A stretch of 64,000 nt of DNA, taken from assembly GCF_014874095.1 (NCBI RefSeq), contig NZ_JADBEB010000001.1, positions 8,246,001 to 8,310,000 on the forward strand, read 5' to 3'. Positions 16,730-25,273 of this stretch are shown piece after piece. This DNA comes from Plantactinospora soyae. Lineage in GTDB: Bacteria > Actinomycetota > Actinomycetes > Mycobacteriales > Micromonosporaceae. Every line of letters begins with the position of its first letter. The stretch's first letter is position 1. The position numbers were made by a program, and so were the translations under genes. The notes under the pieces were generated by a model, which searched no databases, was not told the origin of the DNA, and saw only the letters and a list, made by a program, of their open reading frames with translations.

Positions 16730-17688
16730 CGGTCGTCTCTCCTCGTCTCCCGCGTCACCACGTACCACCCCGAACGATCGAAGCCGGTCACCCGGGCGCC
16801 CTCGGCCATCAGCGGCGCCAGCACCTCGCGGACCGCCACCCGCCACTCCTTCGCCACCCCCGGATCGGTCCGGCGCACCGCCGCGATGTCCGCCGGCACC
16901 GCCACCAGCAGGACGTTCCCATCGGTCGTACCGGTCACCGGCCGGTTCCGGGCGGACCGCCGCAACGCGACGACGGCCCCGCGCGCCCGCTCCGCCTCGA
17001 CGTCGCTGGGGGCCAGCGACCGGGCGCACGCCGCCATCACGGCGGCCGTGGTCAGCTCCCAGTGCACCAGCAACCGGTCGGTGTCGTCGCTGCCGTTGAT
17101 GCCGTCGTTCATCGCTCCGTAGAAGTTCGGCAGGTACTGCGCCGGCAGCGCCGCCAGCTTCGACAGGTTGAAGTACGCGTTGCGGCAGACCAACGGGTCG
17201 AACGTCCAGCCGATCGTGGACACCCCGCGATGCAGTGCCCAGGCCCGCTGGTGCAGCTTGAGGGCGAACCCGACACTGCGTCCGAGGGCCGCCCCGGAGA
17301 CCCCGGCGATGTGGCTGTGCATCGACCGCTCCCCCGGCGGACCGAAGAAGGCCACACAGGCGCCCACCAGCAGCCCACCCTCGTACGCCCCGGCGACGTA
17401 GTTGCCCGTCTTCGCCAGCGCCCGCAACAGTTCCGTGGTCACCGGGGGATTCGTCGGATCGGGACGCCAGATCCCCTCGTAGAGCCGGTGCACCGCCCGG
17501 AGGTCGGTGAGGTCGTCGAGGTGGCGAACGGTGACCCCGGCCGCCCGGGCCGCCGTGTCGGCCGCACTGTCGGCCGTCGCCGCGAGGACCAGGTCGACGG
17601 CCGGACCGGCGAGGGGCGGCGCTGCCGGAGGAGAGGCATCGGGGTCGGTCACGCGCTCCATGCTGCCGCCCGGACCGGGCAACGTCAT
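16726..17688 (-). CDS. COG3375-family GNAT acyltransferase, candidate D-amino acid N-succinyltransferase
   Basis: 320 residues; the first 45 are Pro/Ala-rich. The rest is a predicted GNAT-superfamily protein: VTVRHLDDLTDLRAVHRLYEGIWRP, then GLLVGACVAFFGP, SHIAGVSGAALGRSVGFALKLHQRAWAL (acyl-CoA pyrophosphate-loop region) and TIGWTFDPLVCRNAYFNLSKLAA, typical of COG3375. In Geobacillus a GNAT protein next to NSAR and an M20 hydrolase N-succinylates D-amino acids; the same trio is present here with ATGA overlaps on both sides. Function is inferred from this context. MenC-adjacent COG3375 proteins in general remain poorly characterised. Confidence 0.75.
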   Translation of the reverse strand: MTLPGPGGSMERVTDPDASPPAAPPLAGPAVDLVLAATADSAADTAARAAGVTVRHLDDLTDLRAVHRLYEGIWRPDPTNPPVTTELLRALAKTGNYVAGAYEGGLLVGACVAFFGPPGERSMHSHIAGVSGAALGRSVGFALKLHQRAWALHRGVSTIGWTFDPLVCRNAYFNLSKLAALPAQYLPNFYGAMNDGINGSDDTDRLLVHWELTTAAVMAACARSLAPSDVEAERARGAVVALRRSARNRPVTGTTDGNVLLVAVPADIAAVRRTDPGVAKEWRVAVREVLAPLMAEGARVTGFDRSGWYVVTRETRRDDR

Positions 17689-18887
17689 GCTCGGCGGAGA
17701 CCGGAGCCGGCCGGCGGTTCAGTCGGGGTCGGCCGGTCTCCATCGCCGGGCCGCTCCCCGCCCCGACCGCGAAGGTGTTCGGTGAGTGCCGCCACCAGCG
17801 CCGCCCGGCCGGGCAGCTCCGCCACGAGCACGTGCTCGTGGTCGGCGTGCGCCCCACCACCGACCGCGCCGAGACCGTCCAGCGTCGGCGTGCCGACCCC
17901 CGCGGTGAAGTTGCCGTCCGAACCACCACCCACGGCGGCACCGCGCAGCGGCGGTAGCCCGAGTCGCGCGGCGAGCACCTCGGCGATCGCGAACAGCTCC
18001 GTCGACGCGCCCGCCGCCAGCGGTGGCCGATTCGGTCCGCCGGTCACCGTCAGCCGGGCCCCGGGCAGTACCGGTGTCAGCGCGCGCATCGCCGCGTCCA
18101 CCCGGTGCTGCTCGGCGGCGTTCCGGGCCCGTACGTCGACGGCGAAGCCGCCCGCGTCCGGAACGGTGTTCGTGCTGGTGCCGGCCGCGACCAGCGTGGG
18201 CGTGACGGTCGTACCCCGGTCCGGGTCGCCGAGGGCGTTCACCGCGAGCACCTGGTGGGCCAGCTCCACCGTGGCGTTGACGCCGCGCTCCGGTTCCAGG
18301 CCGGCGTGCGCGGCCAGCCCGGTCACCTCCACCCGGTACCGCGACACGCCCTTGCGCTCGGTCTTGAGCGCGCCTCCGTCGGCCGCCGCCTCCAGCACCA
18401 GGGCGCCGGCGCAGCCCGCCGCCTCGGCCTCGACGAGCGTCCGCGAACTCGGCGATCCGAGTTCCTCGTCGCCGGTCACCAGGATCGTCACCCCGGACCG
18501 GTCGGTCAGCGCCGCCACCGCGTACAGCCCCAGCACCAGGCCGGCGACCATGTCGACGCAACCCGGTCCGCGCAGCACGCCGTCGGTCACGTCGAACGGA
18601 TGGGTGGCCAGCGTTCCCAGCGGCCACACCGTGTCGTGGTGGCCGAGCAGCAGCACCCGGGCCGGCCCGTCCCCGAACCGCCAGCGCAGGTGCGGACAGC
18701 CGTCGAGGACGATCCGCTCCGGTGCCACCCCGAGCAGCCGGATGCCGATCCGGGTGACCGCGTCGGCGCTGGCCGCCAGCGCGGTGTGGTCCACCGACGG
18801 CGACTCGCAGGTCACCAGCGCCTCGATGTCGGCCAGCATCGCCGGCAGCGCCGCCCGGAACCGTTCCAGCAGCGCGTCGTCGGCCAT
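17685..18887 (-). CDS. M20-family metallohydrolase, candidate N-succinyl-L-amino acid desuccinylase
   Basis: 400 residues from ATG 18887. M20 peptidase/deacylase family: metal ligands His83-x-Asp85 (LGHHDTVWP), bridging Asp112 (CVDMVAG), catalytic Glu141 and adjacent Glu142 (VTGDEELGSPSS) and a C-terminal His (GAHADHEHV). The lid domain follows at about 180-290 (ERKGVSRYRVEVTGLAAHAGLEPERGVNA). No signal peptide, so cytosolic. Glutamate-carboxypeptidase-like members hydrolyse N-acyl amino acids or dipeptides. It is separated by one base from the stop of the S9/S12 fusion gene (TGAGATG) and overlaps the acyltransferase start, so the four products should be made in fixed proportion. Confidence 0.82.
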   Translation of the reverse strand: MADDALLERFRAALPAMLADIEALVTCESPSVDHTALAASADAVTRIGIRLLGVAPERIVLDGCPHLRWRFGDGPARVLLLGHHDTVWPLGTLATHPFDVTDGVLRGPGCVDMVAGLVLGLYAVAALTDRSGVTILVTGDEELGSPSSRTLVEAEAAGCAGALVLEAAADGGALKTERKGVSRYRVEVTGLAAHAGLEPERGVNATVELAHQVLAVNALGDPDRGTTVTPTLVAAGTSTNTVPDAGGFAVDVRARNAAEQHRVDAAMRALTPVLPGARLTVTGGPNRPPLAAGASTELFAIAEVLAARLGLPPLRGAAVGGGSDGNFTAGVGTPTLDGLGAVGGGAHADHEHVLVAELPGRAALVAALTEHLRGRGGERPGDGDRPTPTEPPAGSGLRRA

Positions 18888-18888
18888 C

Positions 18889-21800
18889 TCAGCCCACCTT
18901 CGGGGTCGCGCGGGCACCGAAGTGCAGATACCGCTCGCCCGTCGCGAGCCGGTAGAAGGTCACCGGCGTCCAGGTACGGGCGCCCGGCTGGCGTACCAGG
19001 AACAGGTTCTCGTCCAGCGGCACCATCGGATGGTCCCGGGTCGGCTCGGGCACCAGCGCGGCCAGCGGCCCGGTGACCGTGGTACGCAGCACCGGCCCGT
19101 CCTGTCCGGCCAGCACCTCCAGCCGGGCGCCGGCCCGCTCGTACGTCCCCAGGTGCGGGCCCACGTCCGCGGTCACCGGGTCGGCCGGCGGGGCGAGCGG
19201 GTGCGGCATCGTCACACCGGCCAGCTCGGCGAAGATCTCCCGGTACAGGTCCTCGTACAGGTCGCGGGTGTTCCCGCCGTTCGTCAGCAGGGTCACCGCC
19301 AGCTTGGCCCCGGGCAGGATCCGCAGGAACGCCGACTGCCCGATGGTGTTCCCGTCGTGGCCGATCACCCGGGACCCGTCCCAGGACATCCTGATCCAGC
19401 CCAGTCCCCACGAGTCGCCCAGCGTGTACCGGTCCGGCAGGTCGGCGTGCTTCGCCGCCATCGCCGTGACGCTCGCCTCGCTCAGCCACCGGGTGCCGTC
19501 CGGGGTCAGCCCGCCGGTCAGGTGCGCCCGGACGAAGCCGAGCACGTCCGCGACGGTCGAGGTGATCAGGCCGGCCGGTCCCAACGACCGGGGCAGTCCC
19601 CACACCGGTGCCCTGGTCGGTGCCGCCCCGCCCTCGCCGACGTGTCCGACCGCGGCCCGGTGCAGCAGCGCGTCCTCCGGCAGGGTTCCGGTACGCCGCA
19701 GCCCGAGCGGGATGACGATGCGCTCCCGCACGGCGGCGTCCCAGGTGCCGCCGGTCAGCTTCTCGATCACCCGTCCGGCGAGCGAGAATCCGGAGTTGCA
19801 GTACGACCAGGTGGCCCCGAGGGCGTGGTTCTGCGCCACCCCGGCCAGGCCGGCGACGTACCTCTCCAGGCAGTCGTCGCCCCGACCGGTGTCGGTGAAC
19901 ACGTCGCCGTCGATGCCGCTGGTGTGGGTCAGCAGGTGCCGCACCGTCACCTGCTTGGTCACCGTCTCCTCGGCCAGCCGCAGCTCCGGGAGCACCTCCA
20001 CGACCGGGGCGTCCAGGTCGAGCAGCCCCTCGTCGACGAGTTGCAGCAGGACGGTCGCCGTCCACACCTTCGAGATGGAGCCGATCTGGAAAACCGAATC
20101 CGTGGTCGCCGGTACTCCGGTGTCCAGGTTCAACACCCCGTACGCCGCCTCGACCAGTTCGTCCTCGCCGTCCGGCCGCAACCGCAGGATGCCCAGCGCG
20201 GCACCCGGCACCCCGTGGCGCTCCGCCAGCGCGGTCAGTCGGCGCTGCCAGTGCGCGGTGTCGATCGGGACCGGTCCGGGGCCGGTGACGTCTCCGGCGT
20301 ACCGCTGGACCCAGTCCACGATCCGCCGGTTGAAGTCGATCCGGTGCGACGGTGGACCGTCCAGGATGAACAGGTGCGCGCCCTCCGGGTAGAGCACCAG
20401 TTGGGTGGGCACGCCCCGCTCACGCAGCGCGGTGTGCCACTGCTGGGCCTGCCCGACCGGGCAGCGCAGGTCGGCGGCGCCCTGTAGGACCAGGGTCGGG
20501 GTGCGTACCTCGTCGACCCTGGTCAGCGGCGACATCGCGGCGTACCGGTCGCGGTCCGCCCAGGGCGGGCCGCCGAGTTCGTACCCGCTGAGGAAGTGCG
20601 CCGCGTCGGAGGTGCCGACCATGCTGGTCAGGTCGCTGACCACGCCGCCGGCCACCGCCGCCGCGAACCGGTCGTCGCGGCTGGTCAGGTAGCAGGTCAG
20701 GTAGCCGCCGTAGCTGTACCCGGTGACGGCCAGTCGGCGTGGATCGGCGACGCCCTCGGCGACCAGGGTGTCGACCGGCTCCAGGAAGTCCTTCGCGTCC
20801 GACATCCCCCAGGCTTCCTGGGCGGCGGTGAAGAACCGGGCGCCGTAGCCGTCGCTGCCCCGAGGATTGACCAGCAGCACCGCCCAGCCGCGCGCGGCCA
20901 GTTCCTGGTGGTAGAGGTGCACCTGGTCGGCCGCGCCGTTCCAGGCGTTGTGCGGTCCACCGTGGATGTCGAGCAGCAGCGGCAGCGGCCCGGCGGCGTC
21001 CGGGTCGCGCAGCAGCCAGGCGTGCACCACCGTGCCGTCCGAGACGACGAACTCCCGCTCCTCGTGCGGGAACAACTCGACCTCGCCCCGGTCCGCGCCG
21101 TGGTCGGTGCGGACCGACTCGGTGCCGGCCGCGATGTCGACCGTCACGATCTCGCCGAACGAGGTGGGCGTGCCGAGCAGGATCGCGGCGGTGTTCCCGG
21201 CGACCGAGAGCCCGGTGACGTTGCGCCCGGCGCCCGTGACGAGCGGACGCGGCGTACCGCCGTCGACCGGTACGGCGTACAGGTGGGTGCAGCCACGGTC
21301 GCGGACGCAGAACAGCACGGTGTCGCCGTCGCCGGTGAGCTGCGGTACCGCACCCGGGTACGCCGGACTGCCCGGCATCACGTTCCGGTCCAGCGGTGCG
21401 GCGAGGTCCCGTACCGGGCCGCCGTCGAGCGGTACCCGCAGCAGGCGGGCGTGCCCCACCGGGGCGCCGGTGGTGCCGACGACCAGCAGGGCGGACCCGT
21501 CGGCGGTCCACCGGACGTGATTGGCGACGCCGTCGCCCAGCCCGGCCGGTCGGGGCCCGGACCGGTCGTCCGCCACCTCGACGACGTGCACCGGCGCCCG
21601 GATCGTCAGGTCGGCGTCCGGCCCGGTCGCCGCGGCGAAGGCCAGCCGGCTGCCGTCCGGTGACCAGGCGGGCGTACCGGCGTGCCAGCCGCCCCGGGTC
21701 AGCTGGCGACAGTTCCCGGTGGCCAGGTCGAGCACGTGCAGATGCCGGCGGACGCCGCGCAGCAGGCCCGCACCGTCGGCCTGGTAGTCCAGCCGGTCCG

Positions 21801-22248
21801 CCACGATCGGACGGTTGGCGCGCCGTTTCCGGGCGTCGTCGGACTCGTCGGGCTCGGCGAGCGGGTCCACCCGGGCGGCGAACGCGATCGCCGTGCCGTC
21901 CGGGCTCCACATCGGCGCACCGGCGCCCAGCGGCAGCCTCGTCACCTGTTCGGGCTCGCCGCCGTCGGGCGGCAGCAGCCACACCTGTGCGGGGCCGTCC
22001 TCGGCACGCAGGAACGCGACCCGGCTGCCGTCCGGCGACCACGCGGGCGACGAGTCGTTCCGGCCCCTGGTCAGTCGCGTCGGCCGCCCGTCCCAGGCGC
22101 CGACGTGCCACAGCGACCGCACGGTACGGTCCGCGTCGGCGTCGCTGCCGCGCAGCACGTACACGATGCGGGTGCCGTCCGGCGACAGCGCGGGCTGTTC
22201 CGGCACGGTGAACAGGGTCAGGTCCTCGATGCGCTGGCGTCGGGTCAC
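18889..22248 (-). CDS. S9 prolyl-oligopeptidase-family peptidase fused to an S12 beta-lactamase-like domain
   Basis: 1119 residues, GTG start with GAGGAG upstream. Residues 1-390 form a WD40-like/TolB propeller with WSPDG repeats. Residues 395-655 are an alpha/beta-hydrolase with the S9C triad Ser512 (GYSYGG), Asp593 and His625 (EGAH). Residues 660-1119 are a second enzyme of the class-C beta-lactamase/D-aminopeptidase (S12) family: Ser724-xx-Lys727 (SISK), Tyr816-x-Asn818 (YCN) and His964-Asp-Gly (HDG). Both active sites look intact. No signal peptide, so the protein is probably cytosolic. S9C enzymes release N-terminal residues or acyl amino acids from peptides, and S12 includes D-aminopeptidases. 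First gene of the operon with M20, COG3375 and NSAR genes. The fusion boundary is near 650-660. Confidence 0.85.
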   Translation of the reverse strand: MTRRQRIEDLTLFTVPEQPALSPDGTRIVYVLRGSDADADRTVRSLWHVGAWDGRPTRLTRGRNDSSPAWSPDGSRVAFLRAEDGPAQVWLLPPDGGEPEQVTRLPLGAGAPMWSPDGTAIAFAARVDPLAEPDESDDARKRRANRPIVADRLDYQADGAGLLRGVRRHLHVLDLATGNCRQLTRGGWHAGTPAWSPDGSRLAFAAATGPDADLTIRAPVHVVEVADDRSGPRPAGLGDGVANHVRWTADGSALLVVGTTGAPVGHARLLRVPLDGGPVRDLAAPLDRNVMPGSPAYPGAVPQLTGDGDTVLFCVRDRGCTHLYAVPVDGGTPRPLVTGAGRNVTGLSVAGNTAAILLGTPTSFGEIVTVDIAAGTESVRTDHGADRGEVELFPHEEREFVVSDGTVVHAWLLRDPDAAGPLPLLLDIHGGPHNAWNGAADQVHLYHQELAARGWAVLLVNPRGSDGYGARFFTAAQEAWGMSDAKDFLEPVDTLVAEGVADPRRLAVTGYSYGGYLTCYLTSRDDRFAAAVAGGVVSDLTSMVGTSDAAHFLSGYELGGPPWADRDRYAAMSPLTRVDEVRTPTLVLQGAADLRCPVGQAQQWHTALRERGVPTQLVLYPEGAHLFILDGPPSHRIDFNRRIVDWVQRYAGDVTGPGPVPIDTAHWQRRLTALAERHGVPGAALGILRLRPDGEDELVEAAYGVLNLDTGVPATTDSVFQIGSISKVWTATVLLQLVDEGLLDLDAPVVEVLPELRLAEETVTKQVTVRHLLTHTSGIDGDVFTDTGRGDDCLERYVAGLAGVAQNHALGATWSYCNSGFSLAGRVIEKLTGGTWDAAVRERIVIPLGLRRTGTLPEDALLHRAAVGHVGEGGAAPTRAPVWGLPRSLGPAGLITSTVADVLGFVRAHLTGGLTPDGTRWLSEASVTAMAAKHADLPDRYTLGDSWGLGWIRMSWDGSRVIGHDGNTIGQSAFLRILPGAKLAVTLLTNGGNTRDLYEDLYREIFAELAGVTMPHPLAPPADPVTADVGPHLGTYERAGARLEVLAGQDGPVLRTTVTGPLAALVPEPTRDHPMVPLDENLFLVRQPGARTWTPVTFYRLATGERYLHFGARATPKVG

Positions 22249-22456
22249 CGGCTTCTCCTCGCGGGGGTGGCGGCCACCCGGCCCATGGCGCGGCGTCGGA
22301 TCCGGTCGTCGCGACGATGTGGCGGTCGGCCCGGTGGCGGGGTGGGACGGCGGCAGGTCTCCAGGACCAGGTTTAGCACGGTGACCTGAGTGCCGACCTC
22401 GGGCGCCGAGGCGGTCCCGTCCGCGAGCGTTACGGAACGCGAGCCCTCCGCGCCGG

Positions 22457-23362
22457 TCAGGGGGTGGTGGCCTCGTCGCGCCAGCCGTGCCGGGTCTCGA
22501 AACCGAACAGCCGACGCGCGGCGGAACTGTCCACCAGCGACTCGACGCCGCGCAGCGGTGCCCGGACCTGCGTGCTCGGGTGGAACCGGGCCAGCAGTTC
22601 GGCGGTCGGCACCGTGGTCGAGGTGTCGGGTGCGGCGATGTTCACGACGTGGTGACCGGTGAGACCGGAGGTCAGCACGGCGTGGACGGCACCGGCCGCG
22701 TCCCGGGTGTCCAGCCACGCCCACAGCTCCCGGCGGCTGCCGGCCACGTTCCGCCGGATCTGCGCCAGTTGGGCGGCCAGCCGGTCGCCGTCGCCGACGA
22801 ACGGAAACCGCAGCAGGGTCGTCGGCATCCCCCAACGGCGGGTGGCGAACGCACCGACCTGCTCGGTCACCATCTTCGACAGCCCGTACGAGTCGATCGT
22901 CACCGGCGCCTGGTCCTCGTCGATCGGCGCGTACGGCGGGGACAGGTCCCGCCCCGCCCACGCGTACCCGTACGCCGAGACGCTGGACGCCGCGACCGCG
23001 CACCGTACGCCCGCCCGGCCGGCGCCGTCGAGGACGAGGTAGGCGCCCTGGACATTCTGCGTGAGGGTCTCGTCCTCGGGTACCTGGCCGGGAGAGGGGA
23101 TCGCGGCGAGGTGCACGACGGCGTCGACCGGCCGGCCGAACGGACGCAGGCTCTCCTCGACGAACGCCGAATCCCGGACGTCGCCGACGAGCACCAGTTC
23201 CGCCTTGGGGCTGGCGAACGGCGACCGGTCGACGGCGACGACCCGCAGCCCCGCGTCGGCCAGGTGTGGCACGACGACCGCCCCGATGAGGCCGGCCGCG
23301 CCGGTGACCAGTACGACGTCGTCGGCGCCCAGCGCGGAGCCCCGGGTTTCCTGCTCGGACAT
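22457..23362 (-). CDS. NAD-dependent epimerase/dehydratase-family protein (extended SDR)
   Basis: 301 residues. Extended short-chain dehydrogenase: dinucleotide loop G21AAGLIG27, DVRD after the third strand, HLAA at 84-87, and active-site Tyr159-xxx-Lys163 (YGLSK) with SSVSAYG before it. Related proteins include sugar nucleotide epimerases and uronate dehydrogenases. Its place 34 nt after a sugar ABC permease gene, in the same operon and near a mannonate-dehydratase-like enzyme, favours a role in uronate or sugar oxidation. Ribosome site GGGGAGAG before ATG 23362. The next 207 nt (22249-22456) towards the peptidase operon show no gene. Confidence 0.75.
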   Translation of the reverse strand: MSEQETRGSALGADDVVLVTGAAGLIGAVVVPHLADAGLRVVAVDRSPFASPKAELVLVGDVRDSAFVEESLRPFGRPVDAVVHLAAIPSPGQVPEDETLTQNVQGAYLVLDGAGRAGVRCAVAASSVSAYGYAWAGRDLSPPYAPIDEDQAPVTIDSYGLSKMVTEQVGAFATRRWGMPTTLLRFPFVGDGDRLAAQLAQIRRNVAGSRRELWAWLDTRDAAGAVHAVLTSGLTGHHVVNIAAPDTSTTVPTAELLARFHPSTQVRAPLRGVESLVDSSAARRLFGFETRHGWRDEATTP

Positions 23363-23396
23363 GCTCTCTCCCCTACTACCCCGACCACTACCCCGG

Positions 23397-24299
23397 TCAG
23401 CCCTTGATCGCCCCGGTGAGCCCGTTGACGAAGTACCGCTGGGCGGCGAGGAATCCGATGACGACCGGGATGACCACGATCAGCGCGCCGGCCATCAGCG
23501 AGTTGTACTGCACCACCTGTGAGGACTTCAGCGCCTGGAGGGCGATCGGCAGGGTGTAGGTGGCGGGGTCGTTGAGCGAGACCCGGGTCAACAAGTACTC
23601 GTTCCAGGTCGGGATCGCGGTCAGCAGCGCGATCGTCACCAGGGCGGGACGGGCGAGCGGCAGGTACACCCGGGCGAAGATCCGCAGTTCGCCGGCGCCG
23701 TCCACCCGGGCCGAGTCGCGCAGTTCGGCCGGGATGGCCCGGAACGCGTTGGTCAGCAGGAGGATCGCGAACGGTGCGGTGCCGTTGATGAACGGCAGGA
23801 CCAGCCCGAGGTGGGTACCGAGGATCGCCAGCCGGTTCTCCAGCAGCACGATGGGCAGCAGCGTGACGACACCGGGTACGAAGAGCAGGGCGACGAAGAG
23901 CCGGTAGAGCGCGACCCGGCCGGGAAAGTGCAGGACGGCGAAGGCGTACGAGGCGGCCGAGTAGATCACCACGACGCCGAGGGTGGTGGCCACGGTCACC
24001 TGGAGGCTGTTGACGAAGTAGTCGAAGAAGTGCAGCCGGTTCCAGGTATCGACCAGGGTGCTCAGGGTCGGGTCGCGCGGGATGAGGTGTCCCCCGGCGA
24101 CGACCTCCTGCTGGGTCTTGAAGGCCGCCGAGACCATCCAGAGGAACGGGTAGAGGCTCACCACGGCGTACCCGGCGAGCAGCAGCGCGATGATCGTCCG
24201 GGCGAGAACGACCCGGGGCGGCCACCGGCGGGCCCGCTTCGGGGCCGGGGTGGGTTCGGTGCCGGGCCGGGTGGCGGCCGGTGCCGCACTGATTGCCAT
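23397..24299 (-). CDS. Carbohydrate ABC transporter permease (MalG-like)
   Basis: 300 residues. Six membrane segments and the cytoplasmic EAA-loop RVDGAGELRIFARVYLPLARPAL mark a binding-protein-dependent sugar permease; ends in the common QRYFVNGLTGAIKG. ATG 24299 shares one base with the stop of the preceding permease (TGATG). Partner of the permease at 24299-25273 and the lipoprotein at 25270-26643. There is no ATPase gene in the operon; actinomycetes commonly energise such systems with a shared MsiK-type ATPase. Confidence 0.9.
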   Translation of the reverse strand: MAISAAPAATRPGTEPTPAPKRARRWPPRVVLARTIIALLLAGYAVVSLYPFLWMVSAAFKTQQEVVAGGHLIPRDPTLSTLVDTWNRLHFFDYFVNSLQVTVATTLGVVVIYSAASYAFAVLHFPGRVALYRLFVALLFVPGVVTLLPIVLLENRLAILGTHLGLVLPFINGTAPFAILLLTNAFRAIPAELRDSARVDGAGELRIFARVYLPLARPALVTIALLTAIPTWNEYLLTRVSLNDPATYTLPIALQALKSSQVVQYNSLMAGALIVVIPVVIGFLAAQRYFVNGLTGAIKG

Positions 24300-25273
24300 C
24301 ACCGCTCCCTGGTGACGCGGAAGTTGACGACGGCGACCACGAGTGCGGCGACGAAGAGCATCCAGCCCAAGGCGCTGGCGAGCCCCAGCGTCGGGGCGAG
24401 CTCCGACTGGAACGCGAGCCGGTACGTCTGCAGGCCGAGCACGTTGGTGTGGTCGCCGGGACCGCCGTCGGTCATGATGAGGAAGATCTGGAAGCCCTGG
24501 AGCGCGTCGCGCAGGTTGAGCAGCACGATGACCGCCGTGATGCCGCGCAGCAGCGGCCAGACCACGCTGAGGTTGACCCGCCACCATCCCGCGCCGTCGA
24601 TCTGGGCGGCCTCGGTCAGTGCCGGGTCGATGGTCTGCAGACCGGTCAGGTAGAGCAGGGTCGCGACCGGAACCGCGGACCAGACCATGATCATGATCAG
24701 CGTGGGCAGCGCGGTGTCGGGGTTGCCGAGCCAGCCCTGCGGCTGGGCCAGCGAGCCGAGTCCGAGCGCGCCGAGCAGGGTGTTGATCGCGCCGTTGGGC
24801 TCCAGGACGTACTGCCAGGCCAGGTAGACCGCGATGCCGGTGGTGATGTACGGGACGAAGTAGACCGAGCGGAGCAGCCCGACGAACCGGCGGGTCCGGT
24901 TCAGGGCCAGCGCCAGCGGAAAGGAGATCACGACGGTGAGCAGCGGCGCCGCGATCATCACCCAGACCGTGTTCGTCGCCGCCGCCCGCACCGGCGGGGA
25001 GAAGACCGGACTGGCCCAGAGCAGGTCGAGGTAGTTCTGCACGCCGACCCAGATCCAGGTCGGGGTCAGCCCGTTCCAGCGTACGAAGGAGAGTTGCAGG
25101 CCCCAGAACAGCGTGTAGACGCCCATGACGGCGAAGAGGATGATCGCCGGAGCCACGAAGGCGTACGCCCAGGCCACCTCCCGGCCCTGGTAACGCCGGC
25201 GTCCGGAGCCCCGCCCGGTGCGGCCACGGGTGACCGTGACCGCACCGAGCGACGAAGGAACGTCCGTGGTCAT
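24299..25273 (-). CDS. Carbohydrate ABC transporter permease (MalF-like)
   Basis: 324 residues. Arg-rich N-terminus, then WAYAFVAPAIILFAVMGVYTLFWGLQLSFVRWNGL as first membrane segment; six predicted segments in all. The EAA loop reads EAAQIDGAGWWRVNLSVVWPLL, followed by FQIFLIMTDGGP, typical of MalF-type sugar permeases. ATG 25273 overlaps the stop of the binding-protein gene by ATGA. Works with the MalG-like permease; substrate probably an oligosaccharide or sugar acid given the neighbouring mannonate-dehydratase-family gene. Confidence 0.9.
   Translation of the reverse strand: MTTDVPSSLGAVTVTRGRTGRGSGRRRYQGREVAWAYAFVAPAIILFAVMGVYTLFWGLQLSFVRWNGLTPTWIWVGVQNYLDLLWASPVFSPPVRAAATNTVWVMIAAPLLTVVISFPLALALNRTRRFVGLLRSVYFVPYITTGIAVYLAWQYVLEPNGAINTLLGALGLGSLAQPQGWLGNPDTALPTLIMIMVWSAVPVATLLYLTGLQTIDPALTEAAQIDGAGWWRVNLSVVWPLLRGITAVIVLLNLRDALQGFQIFLIMTDGGPGDHTNVLGLQTYRLAFQSELAPTLGLASALGWMLFVAALVVAVVNFRVTRER

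Noticed and set aside
17062-20487. 1141-codon open frame on the plus strand
   Set aside because: Antisense to the acyltransferase, M20 and S9/S12 genes, which have full catalytic motifs and coupled starts; the translated frame has no domain.
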